A stretch of 30,484 nt of DNA, taken from assembly GCA_015059305.1 (NCBI GenBank), contig SVAQ01000012.1, forward strand, positions 1 to 30,484, given 5' to 3'. The notes below the pieces were generated by a model. It worked only from the letters and a program-made list of their open reading frames with translations, was not told where the DNA came from and searched no databases. A program made the translations under genes and the position numbers. Every line of letters starts with the position of its first letter. Position 1 is the stretch's first letter. Below are positions 22,285 through 30,390 of the stretch, piece by piece. This stretch comes from Bacillota bacterium (lineage in GTDB: Bacteria > Bacillota_I > Bacilli_A > RF39 > UBA660).

Positions 22285-23532
22285 ATGAAAAAAATAATAA
22301 GAGGAATGACCTTTTCGCTTGTGCTAGTTATTAGTTATTTTTTATTAAATAATAATGGAGCTGTGAAAAGTGAAAAAAGAGATTCTAATTCTATACTGAG
22401 TTTTAATATATGTGATAGTGACGGGGTAAATTGTAGCGAAAGTACAAGCGTCCCCATTGGAAGTTATGTTATAGATGAAGAAAAGACTTATTGCGAAGGC
22501 GGAGGTAAAGTTAGTGCTTATAATTCAACACTTGGTACCATAAAGTATACAATCAAAGGTAATGATGAATGTAAAATCTATTTTAAGAAAGCCATAACGA
22601 ATTTATCAGAAATCATTTTAGCAAAAGAAAGCACTAAAGATTATACTTCAAGTCAAGACGGTTCGATATACAGAGTAGTAAATCAAAATGGTGTAAGATA
22701 CGAAGGGAAAGACCCAGATAATTATGTTGAATATAATGGCGAATCATGGCGAATTATTGGAACTTTTAATGGCGAAGATGTTGGCCTTGAAACTGATAAA
22801 AAATATACAAAAATTATTTATGATGGCGAATTAATGTCTGCGTCTTGGGATTGTACCGATGAACTCTTATTAGATGATGGGACTTGCAACTATATGATGG
22901 GCGATACATCCGGTACAACTAATGATTGGGTTAATTCGAGTTTACATAGCTACTTAAATAATAATTACTTAAATAACTTATCTAATGAATCCCAAGGACA
23001 GATAGCCAAATATAATAATAATTATTCAACATGGTATCTTTTGGGGGTGGTAGACGCCGCGACTTCCTATTACGCCTCAGAATGGTATGACCTTGAACGG
23101 TCTACAGGATACATACCATATGAAATAATAATTGATGCAAATACCGGAAGAGAGACTGAATCTTATTTTAGCCCCTCAGTAGCTTCAGCGATAGGATTAA
23201 TGTATCCAAGTGACTATGGATATGCAGCCTACGGAGAACAATGTAATAATGAAAGCACAGAAACCCTAGACAACTACAACGTGTGTGGGACCTTAGATTG
23301 GCTAGTACTCACACCTTTTGAAGGAAGCGAGGTCATAACAGAGTGGACCATAACTCCTGAATCCCTGCATTCCGCATGCGCCGTTGGATCCTCGATATAT
23401 GACGGTTTCCTTATTTATTCTGGAAACGATGTTACTGAGGTTCGTGTGATTCGTCCAACGCTATATTTAGCTTATGATGTTGAAATAACTGGCGGAAACG
23501 GATCGAAGAATAATGCATTTAAAGTTTCTTAA
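22285..23532 (+). CDS. Membrane-anchored Cys-containing surface protein, paralog 2
   Basis: The 415-residue protein is a diverged tandem copy of the 20851 gene. It begins MKKIIRGMTFSLVLVISYFLL, a signal anchor, then the same four-cysteine domain (NICDSDGVNCSES, TYCEGGGKV, NDECKIYF). The larger domain starts KESTKDYTSSQDGSIYRVVN and has VEYNGESWRIIGTFN and PSDYGYAAYGEQCNN. Identity is highest at the domain border, where about 20 residues are unchanged, and lowest in the middle, where this copy has an inserted WDCTDELLLDDGTCNYMMGD segment with two extra cysteines, and near the C-terminus. That pattern suits surface variation. The 29-T tract lies just upstream. The ribosome binding site AAGGGTAGG is rather distant. 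Function unknown. Confidence 0.75.
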   Translation: MKKIIRGMTFSLVLVISYFLLNNNGAVKSEKRDSNSILSFNICDSDGVNCSESTSVPIGSYVIDEEKTYCEGGGKVSAYNSTLGTIKYTIKGNDECKIYFKKAITNLSEIILAKESTKDYTSSQDGSIYRVVNQNGVRYEGKDPDNYVEYNGESWRIIGTFNGEDVGLETDKKYTKIIYDGELMSASWDCTDELLLDDGTCNYMMGDTSGTTNDWVNSSLHSYLNNNYLNNLSNESQGQIAKYNNNYSTWYLLGVVDAATSYYASEWYDLERSTGYIPYEIIIDANTGRETESYFSPSVASAIGLMYPSDYGYAAYGEQCNNESTETLDNYNVCGTLDWLVLTPFEGSEVITEWTITPESLHSACAVGSSIYDGFLIYSGNDVTEVRVIRPTLYLAYDVEITGGNGSKNNAFKVS

Positions 23533-23577
23533 ACATTATCGAAATTTGCTTTTTAATCTATAGGCACAATCTTTGGG

Positions 23578-23606
23578 TTGCCAAATAGATACTCATGTGT
23601 TATAAT
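23578..23606 (+). promoter_or_regulatory. rplS promoter
   Basis: TTGCCA (23578-23583), a 17-base spacer and extended -10 TGTTATAAT (23598-23606). Start near 23613 leaves a 72-base leader. Confidence 0.75.
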
Positions 23607-23612
23607 TATTTT

Positions 23613-23684
23613 GCCCAAAAGGTATGTAATCCGCTTACATATGTAATGATTACACGTAATAATATTTTAGAAAGAGGTGAAATA
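23613..23684 (+). promoter_or_regulatory. rplS leader, L19-leader-like hairpins
   Basis: TATGTAA-TCCGC-TTACATA (about 23623-23641) is a perfect 7-bp hairpin, followed by GTAAT/ATTAC (about 23643-23653). Position and hairpin suit the autoregulatory L19 leader of Firmicutes, but I could not check the covariance model. AGAGGTGA then gives a strong ribosome binding site. Confidence 0.5.
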
Positions 23685-24026
23685 ATGGCTAATTTGGTTG
23701 ATAAAATCAATGAAAAGCATATCCGTAAGGATATTCCAGAATTTCGCGTAGGAGACACTGTTAGAGTTGATGTTTGGGTTAAAGAAGGAAAAAAAGAAAG
23801 AATCCAAGCTTTCGAAGGCTTAGTAGTAGCTAAGAAAGGTGGAAGCGTTTCAGAAACTTTCTCTGTTCGTAAGAAGAGCGGTACAGTTTCTGTAATAAGA
23901 ATTTTCCCAGTTAATGCACCAACTATTGATAAGATTACAGTTGTTAAAAAAGGTAAAGTTAGACGTGCAAAACTTAACTTTATTAAGAACATGCGAAAAG
24001 AATACAAAGTTAAGGAAAGAAATTAA
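23685..24026 (+). CDS. rplS: 50S ribosomal protein L19
   Basis: L19 lies at the 30S-50S interface. The ATG at 23685 gives 113 residues beginning MANLVDKINEKHIRKDIPEF, with RVGDTVRVDVWVKEGKKERIQAFEG, the SETFSVRKKSG loop and the conserved C-terminal KVRRAKLNFIKNM. An in-frame ATG 90 bases earlier lies before the transcription start and is not used. The gene shares a transcript with signal peptidase I 29 bases downstream, although in many Firmicutes rplS follows trmD; trmD and rimM are absent here. Confidence 0.97.
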   Translation: MANLVDKINEKHIRKDIPEFRVGDTVRVDVWVKEGKKERIQAFEGLVVAKKGGSVSETFSVRKKSGTVSVIRIFPVNAPTIDKITVVKKGKVRRAKLNFIKNMRKEYKVKERN

Positions 24027-24055
24027 TCTTTCCTTAATTTTTTTAGGAGAAAAAT

Positions 24056-24541
24056 ATGCAAAAGTTTTTAAAGAATTATGGCGCTTATATTGCGATATTT
24101 GTTCTGGTTGTATTAACGAGAACTTTTTTAATTACGCCAGTAAAAGTTAACGGAACTTCGATGGAAAAAACTTTACAAAGCGGCGATGTAATGATTTTGA
24201 ATAAAATTGCAACTATCGAACGAGATGATATTGTAGTGGTAGGTTCTGAAGTTCAAGGAAGTAATATTATCAAAAGAGTAATAGCATTACCTGGTGAAAG
24301 CATTAAATGTGAAGATGGAATTATTTATATAAATAATCGCGAATATAGCGATAAATATGCTTATGGGATTACTGATGATTTTGAAGAAATAATTTTAGAT
24401 AACGATGAGTACTTTGTTTTAGGAGATAACCGGCTTGTATCCAATGATTCGCGTAGTTTCGGACCAGTTCCTAGTAAGAGTATAAAAGGTGAAACAAAAC
24501 TGATTATTTTCCCTTTCAATAAAATGGGATTGGTCTCTTAA
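24056..24541 (+). CDS. lepB: Signal peptidase I (SipS-type)
   Basis: This 161-residue membrane serine protease removes signal peptides from exported proteins. One N-terminal membrane helix (about 8-27) precedes the catalytic Ser35 in NGTSMEKTL; the general base Lys73 is in IIKRVIALPGE; GDNRLVSNDSRSFGPV is the conserved box E. The single N-terminal helix and short length match Gram-positive SipS rather than E. coli LepB. TTAGGAGA lies before the ATG. It is placed directly after rplS, as in many Bacilli. The exported targets could include the anchored surface proteins upstream only if they are cleaved, which their anchors argue against. Confidence 0.95.
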   Translation: MQKFLKNYGAYIAIFVLVVLTRTFLITPVKVNGTSMEKTLQSGDVMILNKIATIERDDIVVVGSEVQGSNIIKRVIALPGESIKCEDGIIYINNREYSDKYAYGITDDFEEIILDNDEYFVLGDNRLVSNDSRSFGPVPSKSIKGETKLIIFPFNKMGLVS

Positions 24542-24558
24542 AAGAGGTTAAAATAATA

Positions 24559-26265
24559 ATGTATAACGAAAATTATATTAATGCCTTTTCTCAAAATCAA
24601 TATCAAAATGCTTTACGTAATTATGGTGTGCTACTTAAAGTTAAAGACGCTTATGTAAATAAGTACCACGCTAATGGTATTTTTCAAACTGATATTGCTG
24701 ATATTTTGTTTAAAGAGTCATTAGATCATTATGTTTTGCGAGAACTTAAAGTAAATCCTAATTTTATAAATTCTTCAGAAATGTATAATTATATGCAATT
24801 TATTATTTCGATTTATAATCTTAATGAACTGGAGTTTAATACTAATATTGTTTTTAGAGATGATAAAATCCGCGATTTAATTTTTAAGACTTATCTTGCG
24901 GCTCATAAAAGAACAATTGAACATAAAATGGTTAACACTGATGATTATTATGATTACGTAATCGAAAAGTTAAAACATAAAATGGTTCCTAGTCAAAGGG
25001 ATTTGGATTTTTTGTGTGAATATGTAGCTAAAATAAAAATCTGGGTTCCAAAAGATAATGATGTTATTTTAAAATTTATTTTTGGCCCGATGCGAAATAC
25101 TAATTTAAAATTCTCTTATCAAGTTCAAGATTATATTCTTAATTATTTACCAAATTTTTATAATCGTGAAATAGCAAATAAGGTTCGACTTGTAGTGGGA
25201 GATACTAATAATGGTATTCCGTTTAAAGGTCCAGGTCATTCTTCCCGCTTGGGAAATTTTGTTGTTTTAAGTAAAGATTTTTTTAAAAATGTTAATCTCA
25301 ATTCGATTGATAATTCACAAGTAGAAAGGCTTCGAAGCGGAAGCGATATAACTTTTTTTATGATTGTTGCTTTGCACGAATTAGTTCATCAAAGTCAAAA
25401 AGAGGGGATTAGTTCATCTCAGTATAATGATCAAAAAATGGCTTATATAATTCATGTGCTTACTAGTCAAAATTTAAATGATTATGAGATTAATCATGAT
25501 TCTGATGGTATTGAAATTGATGCTAATATGAATGCCTGGAAGCAAGCACAGCTATTTTTTGCTAGTTATTATTCAGGGCCAGATCGACAAAAACTACTTA
25601 AAAATTGCTATGTTAATGGAAATACCAGCTTAGTACGTCGAAGTTTTGCTTACAAGCAAGATAAAGAAGGAGATTTCTATCCATACGATGAGTATGACGT
25701 TGCAAACCTAGCATATATTATCGAAAAAAATCCTACATATATAAAAGAATATCCAATGCTTTTACATTTCTTTACTTCTGATGGAAAACTTAAATTATCG
25801 TTTATGTTGCAAAATAGTTGGTATACTAAGCCGACAGCCATGGAATTTGTTAAGTATTTCTTTAAACATGGTGGTCTTGAAAAAATATTTTATTTCTTAG
25901 ATAAAAATCATCTAAATGATAGTGAAGTTTCAAATTTAATTAATAATTTGTATTATTATATAACGCAAACATTTAGAAAGGCTGACAATCTTTTGTATGT
26001 TTTAGCTCATAATAGTGCCGGAGAATATACAAATAATGAGGAGCTTTCTCCGTATTCGGTTCAAAAATTATGCGATATTCATTTGACATCCGCTTTTGAA
26101 GCTTGTAGTAAAGTTTATCCATTATTGCGAAAAATTGGCAAGCTATATCCTAACGCTTTAGAATATGTTAATTGGGTTACATATGATTTAAACGCAAAAT
26201 TTGCCGAATATAGTCATAAAAAACAACAAAAAATATATACTGCTACTGCCAAAGGCAGGAAATAG
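24559..26265 (+). CDS. Zincin-like protein with HELVH motif, function unknown
   Basis: The 568-residue protein has no signal peptide or membrane helix and is rich in Asn, Tyr and Asp. A central segment FMIVALHELVHQSQ holds an HExxH motif (His273, Glu274, His277), and about 40 residues later GIEIDANMNAW offers Glu and Asp/Asn residues like the third ligand region of gluzincins, in the style of IrrE/ImmA peptidases. The preceding GHSSRLGNFVVLSKDFF reads like a beta-hairpin edge of a protease fold. The flanking regions are helical, and the C-terminus is basic (KKQQKIYTATAKGRK). It starts 17 bases after the signal peptidase gene, so it is likely co-transcribed. I recognise no named family. The following gene has its own promoter but may be a functional partner. 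Confidence 0.65.
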   Translation: MYNENYINAFSQNQYQNALRNYGVLLKVKDAYVNKYHANGIFQTDIADILFKESLDHYVLRELKVNPNFINSSEMYNYMQFIISIYNLNELEFNTNIVFRDDKIRDLIFKTYLAAHKRTIEHKMVNTDDYYDYVIEKLKHKMVPSQRDLDFLCEYVAKIKIWVPKDNDVILKFIFGPMRNTNLKFSYQVQDYILNYLPNFYNREIANKVRLVVGDTNNGIPFKGPGHSSRLGNFVVLSKDFFKNVNLNSIDNSQVERLRSGSDITFFMIVALHELVHQSQKEGISSSQYNDQKMAYIIHVLTSQNLNDYEINHDSDGIEIDANMNAWKQAQLFFASYYSGPDRQKLLKNCYVNGNTSLVRRSFAYKQDKEGDFYPYDEYDVANLAYIIEKNPTYIKEYPMLLHFFTSDGKLKLSFMLQNSWYTKPTAMEFVKYFFKHGGLEKIFYFLDKNHLNDSEVSNLINNLYYYITQTFRKADNLLYVLAHNSAGEYTNNEELSPYSVQKLCDIHLTSAFEACSKVYPLLRKIGKLYPNALEYVNWVTYDLNAKFAEYSHKKQQKIYTATAKGRK

Positions 26266-26285
26266 GATAAGATTATTAGATATAA

Positions 26286-26314
26286 TTGACAATAATAAAA
26301 AAATTATATAAACT
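26286..26314 (+). promoter_or_regulatory. Promoter of the phosphoesterase gene
   Basis: Perfect TTGACA (26286-26291) with TATAAA at 26307 (15 spacer) or TAAACT at 26309 (17 spacer), upstream of AAAGGGGGA. Confidence 0.55.
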
Positions 26315-26343
26315 ATTAAGGACTAAAAAGGGGGACAGATGCA

Positions 26344-28152
26344 ATGGCAATTACAGCCGTAGATAAAATAAAAATTAATAAATATTTAAAAGAAAATTCG
26401 ATAGAATATATTTGTTATTTAGATATGTGTGATGCATTAGGAAAAAGAGATAAAATTAGCGATGTTGAATTTTTAGAGTATTTTACTGAGAGTGTAGTAA
26501 CGGAGTTCCGTAAAAATGAAAAAATTTCAATGAAGCAATTAATTAAATTAGTCATGACTGTACAAGCGTTTTTGATATGGATTAGTGAAGAAAAATCTCC
26601 GGTAAGCGAGGATACTTTAGATAAAATTAGGAATTTTGGAAATTTTTATAATGAATATCTTGAAAGGACAGGAATCAATTGTGACGAGGAGTTTCGTGAC
26701 AATTGTCTTGGAGACGTTTTAAATACCGTTAATAAACTCTATCCAAATAGTAACACTCTTGAGTCTTCAACAAAATATATTAATCAAATTGCTGAATTAG
26801 AGTCACAAATTAGCCAATTGAAAAGAGATTTAGAACGGACTCAGAAATTATATGAAGTTTCTCAAGCTAGTGCTGCTCAAAAAGCAGAAAGAATTGAAGT
26901 TTTAAATGCTAATATTTTAGGTTTAGAAAATGATCAAAGAGCTAAAGTTAAAGAACTAAAAACGATTAAAACGGAAATTGACTCCTTGAACAAGCAATTG
27001 GCGGATATTTTAGATAAACTTACTACAGTGCAAAGCGAAAAAGATGAGCTTGAACCATTTAAAAATGAATGTGCCGTTTTAGCATCAGAAGTGAAAAGAC
27101 TAAGTAAAATAGTAAAAGAAGAGGCAAACGCCAAAAAAGAAGCTGCTAAAGCAAAAGTAAAAGAAACAAAAATTGCAGCGTTAATATATCAAAAACTTTT
27201 ATTTGAAAAGATGAGTGTTGATGATATTTTAAGGTTTGTCGAGGAGCAAGGAATTAATTGTTCTAAGCAAGAAGTAGTTAATGCACTTAATAAGGTGCGA
27301 ACGACAATTAATCTTGAAAGTAGTTTTGCGATGAAACCTAAATACTATGTTATGCCGGCATCAATTATTGAAAACGGAGAATTTGCTTTAGATATTCCTG
27401 AGGGATGTAAGTATTATGATATTATGCTAGTGTCTGATTTTCATCTTCGCAATTTTGATCATCATGTAATGAAGGGATTTGATATTTTAAATAATTATTG
27501 TGCAAAACAGAACATTAATTTAATTCTTAATTTAGGTGATTTCTTTCAAGGGGAAGATTGCAAAACTGTAAATTATGAGAGTGCAATAAAGAATTACCGG
27601 TTAGCCGAAAATGCGATTTCACAAATTCCAAGAGCAGATGGAATATACCATGCTATTCTCGGAGGAAATCATGATCGAAATATTCTTAAATTTGGATACG
27701 ATCCTCTTGATGTGCTGACTAGTCAAAGAGATGATATAATCAGTTTAGGTTATTTTCATTCTAAAATTCTTTTAAATACACCTGATGGTCCGATTGGCCG
27801 ATTCGATCTTCATCATCCATATTCTTATGATTTTCAAATCTATTTAGAAGAAGATGGGATTGATCTTACGCAAATGAATAGTTATTTAAATAATATTTAT
27901 GGCGCTGATAATCGTGATAATTCATATATTGATATTTTTGGTCATACTCATAAAAATCAATTTAATTATCAAGGCGCATATTGCTATGTTCCGTCATATT
28001 TTGAAGGAAAGTTTAGCCGAGGAGCATGTCATCTTCGAATTTACTTTGATGAAGCTAAGCAAATTAAATATATGGTTTTTATGCCGCTTAGTGTTGGTGA
28101 CGAACTAATAAAAACTAATGAAATTATATATAAAAAAACATTAAGTAAATAA
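26344..28152 (+). CDS. Coiled-coil protein with C-terminal calcineurin-like phosphoesterase domain
   Basis: The 602-residue cytoplasmic protein has three parts: an N-terminal helical domain (about 1-140), a long coiled coil (about 145-285, e.g. QIAELESQISQLKRDLERTQ), and a metallophosphoesterase (about 355-570). The latter shows the metal-binding motifs in order: SDFHLR (D-x-H), NLGDFFQG (GD), LGGNHDRN (GNHD), LHHPYSYDF and FGHTHKNQ (GHTH). All metal ligands are present, so it should be an active phosphoesterase or nuclease; the substrate is unknown. A helical segment KMSVDDILRFVEEQGINCSK between coil and catalytic domain looks like a small HTH-type module. It follows a HELVH protein by 78 bases, with its own promoter and a terminator behind it. 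The architecture does not match SbcD, YfcE or CpdA. Confidence 0.8.
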   Translation: MAITAVDKIKINKYLKENSIEYICYLDMCDALGKRDKISDVEFLEYFTESVVTEFRKNEKISMKQLIKLVMTVQAFLIWISEEKSPVSEDTLDKIRNFGNFYNEYLERTGINCDEEFRDNCLGDVLNTVNKLYPNSNTLESSTKYINQIAELESQISQLKRDLERTQKLYEVSQASAAQKAERIEVLNANILGLENDQRAKVKELKTIKTEIDSLNKQLADILDKLTTVQSEKDELEPFKNECAVLASEVKRLSKIVKEEANAKKEAAKAKVKETKIAALIYQKLLFEKMSVDDILRFVEEQGINCSKQEVVNALNKVRTTINLESSFAMKPKYYVMPASIIENGEFALDIPEGCKYYDIMLVSDFHLRNFDHHVMKGFDILNNYCAKQNINLILNLGDFFQGEDCKTVNYESAIKNYRLAENAISQIPRADGIYHAILGGNHDRNILKFGYDPLDVLTSQRDDIISLGYFHSKILLNTPDGPIGRFDLHHPYSYDFQIYLEEDGIDLTQMNSYLNNIYGADNRDNSYIDIFGHTHKNQFNYQGAYCYVPSYFEGKFSRGACHLRIYFDEAKQIKYMVFMPLSVGDELIKTNEIIYKKTLSK

Positions 28153-28165
28153 GATTTGTATTTTT

Positions 28166-28196
28166 AAATGTAGAAGATTTGTTCTACATTTTTTTA
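28166..28196 (+). terminator. Terminator after the phosphoesterase gene
   Basis: AAATGTAGAA (28166-28175) and TTCTACATTT (28182-28191) form a perfect 10-bp stem, then Ts to 28196. Confidence 0.85.
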
Positions 28197-28248
28197 TTGA
28201 CATTAAGTTTTTAATGATGTAACATTGTATTAGTGGAGTGATACAATG
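28197..28248 (+). promoter_or_regulatory. Promoter and probable GntR operator of the ABC operon
   Basis: TTGACA (28197-28202), a 17-base spacer and TAACAT (28220-28225). A perfect inverted repeat CATTGTAT (28223-28230) and ATACAATG (28241-28248), with a 10-base gap, covers the -10 and start site, as expected for autorepression by the YtrA-type regulator encoded next. Confidence 0.7.
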
Positions 28249-28258
28249 GTGAGTGATA

Positions 28259-28642
28259 ATGAAGACGGAATTTAATAATAATTTTCCAATATATCTGCAG
28301 TTAGTTGAAAATTTAAAAATTGCGATTATATCAGGTAAAATTAAACCTGGTGAACGATTATTGTCGGTAAGGGATTTAGCTGTTCAATCGAAGGTTAATC
28401 CTAATACTGTGCAAAAAGCATTAGCGGAACTAGAAGATATGAAATTGATTTTTACAGAAAGAACGAATGGAAAATTTGTAACAACCGATGAAAAATTAAT
28501 AAACGATTTAAAAGAAGATTATGCAGATAAACTATCTCGAGATTATTTTAAGACGATGAATGACATTGGCTTTAATAATGAAAAAGCCATTAAGTATTTG
28601 CAAAAGTTAGAAGGAGAGAATAATGGAACTACTAAAATGTGA
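28259..28642 (+). CDS. GntR-family regulator, YtrA subfamily
   Basis: The ATG at 28259 (MKTEFNNNFPIYLQLVENLK) is favoured by GGTGAG five bases before it; a GTG two codons earlier overlaps that site. The 127 residues hold an N-terminal winged helix (LSVRDLAVQSKVNPNTVQKA as recognition region, FTERTNGKFV as wing) and only a short helical tail for dimerisation, the mark of the YtrA subgroup that represses ABC transporter operons. The gene overlaps the ATPase gene by 20 bases. The inverted repeat at 28223-28248 is the likely operator. Its stop is the only TGA among the intact genes here. In Bacillus the YtrA operon responds to cell-wall antibiotics; the ligand here is unknown. Confidence 0.88.
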   Translation: MKTEFNNNFPIYLQLVENLKIAIISGKIKPGERLLSVRDLAVQSKVNPNTVQKALAELEDMKLIFTERTNGKFVTTDEKLINDLKEDYADKLSRDYFKTMNDIGFNNEKAIKYLQKLEGENNGTTKM

Positions 28643-29318
28643 AAATATTAATAAGAATTTTGGGCAAAAAGCGGTTTTAAAAAACGTTAATTTAACAATC
28701 CCGCGCGGGAAAATAATTGGTCTATTAGGTAAAAATGGTACCGGTAAGTCGACTTTGATTAAACTTATAAACGATTTGTTAGTGCCAAATTCGGGGACTA
28801 TTTTGATCAATGGTAAACCTGTTGGTGTAGAAAGTAAGAGAGTTATTTCTTATCTTCCAGAAAGAACATATTTGGATAAATCAATGACAGTTCAAGAAGT
28901 AATTAAATTTTTTAGCGAGTTTTATCCTGATTTTGATACATCTAAAGCGCTACTTTTATTAAAAGATTTAGATTTGGATGTGCATATGAAACTATCAAAA
29001 ATGAGTAAAGGAATGCAAGAAAAGGTTCAACTCGTTTTGGTTATGAGTCGGAAAGCAGAGTTATATATTTTAGACGAACCGTTAGGAGGGGTAGATCCTG
29101 CGACCAGAGATTATATATTAGATACCATATTAACCAATTTTGCAGATGGTGCTAGCGTGATTATTTCAACACATTTAATTGCGGATATTGAACGGATTTT
29201 GGATGAGGTTATCTTTATTGATAAAGGGAAAATTGTTTTACATAGTGACTGTGATGAATTAAGGGATCAACATAAAGCTTCAATTGACGAAGTTTTTAGG
29301 AGGATGTTTAAATGCTAA
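28623..29318 (+). CDS. ABC transporter ATP-binding protein
   Basis: The 231-residue ATPase has Walker A GLLGKNGTGKST (about 33-44), a Q-loop replaced by SYLPERTYL, the degenerate signature MSKGMQEKV instead of LSGGQ, Walker B LYILDEPLGGVDP and switch His in STHLIADIE. The SKGM signature and short length are typical of YtrB/BcrA-like exporters that pair with GntR regulators. It energises the membrane protein that follows, whose start overlaps its stop by seven bases. The ribosome binding site AAGGAGAG lies within the end of the GntR gene, so the three genes form one translationally coupled operon. Confidence 0.92.
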   Translation: MELLKCENINKNFGQKAVLKNVNLTIPRGKIIGLLGKNGTGKSTLIKLINDLLVPNSGTILINGKPVGVESKRVISYLPERTYLDKSMTVQEVIKFFSEFYPDFDTSKALLLLKDLDLDVHMKLSKMSKGMQEKVQLVLVMSRKAELYILDEPLGGVDPATRDYILDTILTNFADGASVIISTHLIADIERILDEVIFIDKGKIVLHSDCDELRDQHKASIDEVFRRMFKC

Positions 29319-30103
29319 AAAAATTACTGAAATATGACTTAAAATATGTTTTTAAAGTCTTAATTATTTTTTATACATTGTCCATCTTTTTTGCCGTACT
29401 TACTAGATATTTTTTTAGTATTGATAACTCCTTTTTGTTTAATGTTATTGCTCAAGTTTGTAGTGGCATTACTATATCGATGATTTTTAATATTTTAATT
29501 AATAATATTATGAGATTATGGGTTAGATTTCAAAATAATTTTTATAAAGATGAAGGTTATTTAACTCATACTTTACCAGTGAAAAGAACAATTTTATTTT
29601 TATCGAAAAACTTAACGTCAGTAATAAGTTTGTTAGTAAGTTTTATAATAATTGCTTTAAGTCTTTGCATTGCATACTATTCTAAAGATAATCTAACATT
29701 GTTAAAAACAATATTATTGCCAATTGCTAACTTATATAATACGAATGTTATAAGTATATTATCAGCCTTTTTGTTTATTTTGTTTTTAGAGGTTGCAAAT
29801 GCAATACAAGCAGGATATATAGGTATTGTTTTAGGACATAAAATGAATGATATAAAAACTGGATTTTCTGTTATATATGGTTTTGTTACATATGTATTAT
29901 CTCAAATTATAGCAATTGCTATGGTGTTTATTGTTGCGTTATTTAATAAGAATTTGATGAATTTATTTTACACAACTGAGGCTATTGATTTAGATATGGT
30001 AAAACTCATTATCTATTTAGCAATCGGGATATACAGTATTTTAGTTATAGTAGGTTATTTAGTTAATTTAAGGTTATTTAAGGCCGGAATCAATATCGAT
30101 TAA
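29312..30103 (+). CDS. ABC transporter permease
   Basis: The 263-residue membrane protein shows six hydrophobic helices (about 14-33, 40-65, 105-127, 148-167, 185-213 and 230-253), as in ABC-2-type exporters. The first cytoplasmic loop contains NFYKDEGYLTHTLPVKRTILFLSKN, a motif common to permeases of GntR-linked exporters in Firmicutes. It overlaps the ATPase gene by seven bases and has AGGAGG inside that gene as its ribosome binding site. The substrate is not predictable. A strong terminator follows. Confidence 0.88.
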   Translation: MLKKLLKYDLKYVFKVLIIFYTLSIFFAVLTRYFFSIDNSFLFNVIAQVCSGITISMIFNILINNIMRLWVRFQNNFYKDEGYLTHTLPVKRTILFLSKNLTSVISLLVSFIIIALSLCIAYYSKDNLTLLKTILLPIANLYNTNVISILSAFLFILFLEVANAIQAGYIGIVLGHKMNDIKTGFSVIYGFVTYVLSQIIAIAMVFIVALFNKNLMNLFYTTEAIDLDMVKLIIYLAIGIYSILVIVGYLVNLRLFKAGINID

Positions 30104-30117
30104 CTAATAGTTGTTAG

Positions 30118-30145
30118 AAAAAGAACAAATTATTTGTTCTTTTTT
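30118..30145 (+). terminator. Terminator of the GntR-ABC operon
   Basis: AAAAAGAACAAA (30118-30129) and TTTGTTCTTTTTT (30133-30145) form a perfect 12-bp stem with a TTA loop. Confidence 0.9.
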
Positions 30146-30193
30146 CGTTTAAATCATAGTAAAAAATAATTTTTATAATATAATCATGAAAGT

Positions 30194-30286
30194 GAAGATT
30201 ATTATGGCGGTTTAATGATAAACTAGTATAATTTAATAGTAAAGAAACATTAGAAATCGCTGCAAAGAGATAAATCTTCTTTTTTT
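30194..30286 (+). ncRNA. Candidate rod-shaped small RNA
   Basis: Five nested stem segments pair in order: GAAGATT/AATCTTC (30194-30200, 30273-30279), GGCGGTTT/AAATCGCT (30206-30213, 30254-30261, two wobbles), TAATG/CATTA (30213-30217, 30248-30252; base 30213 is shared with the previous segment, so that border is ambiguous) and ACTA/TAGT (30222-30225, 30237-30240). A seven-T run follows (30280-30286). TATAAT-like sequence lies near 30174-30185. No ORF fits. The shape resembles 6S-like rods but it is shorter and no family is assigned. Confidence 0.4.
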
Positions 30287-30347
30287 ATGATGTAAACTTT
30301 AATGAAAATAAGTTTTGTCTTTATTTTTTTTTATAAAAACAAGTTAA

Positions 30348-30374
30348 TTAGCACTTACATATTGACAGTGCTAA
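30348..30374 (+). promoter_or_regulatory. CIRCE operator (HrcA binding site)
   Basis: TTAGCACTT (30348-30356), nine bases, CAGTGCTAA (30366-30374) matches the consensus TTAGCACTC-N9-GAGTGCTAA except for the innermost base of each arm. HrcA binding here represses hrcA-dnaK or groES-groEL operons until heat shock. Confidence 0.92.
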
Positions 30375-30390
30375 TTAAAAGTGGTATAAC
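30362..30390 (+). promoter_or_regulatory. Heat-shock promoter overlapping CIRCE
   Basis: TTGACA (30362-30367), a 17-base spacer and TATAAC (30385-30390). The -35 lies inside the right arm region of CIRCE. A 5'-terminal hairpin TGTAAGA/TCTTACA (30396-30417) follows, then AAAGGAAG (30467-30474) as ribosome binding site. The controlled gene would start at or just past the last base of the window. Confidence 0.8.

Noticed and set aside
23595..23684. Longer L19 starting at ATG 23595
   Set aside because: It would begin before the probable transcript start and inside the leader hairpins; MANLVDKI at 23685 is the family N-terminus.
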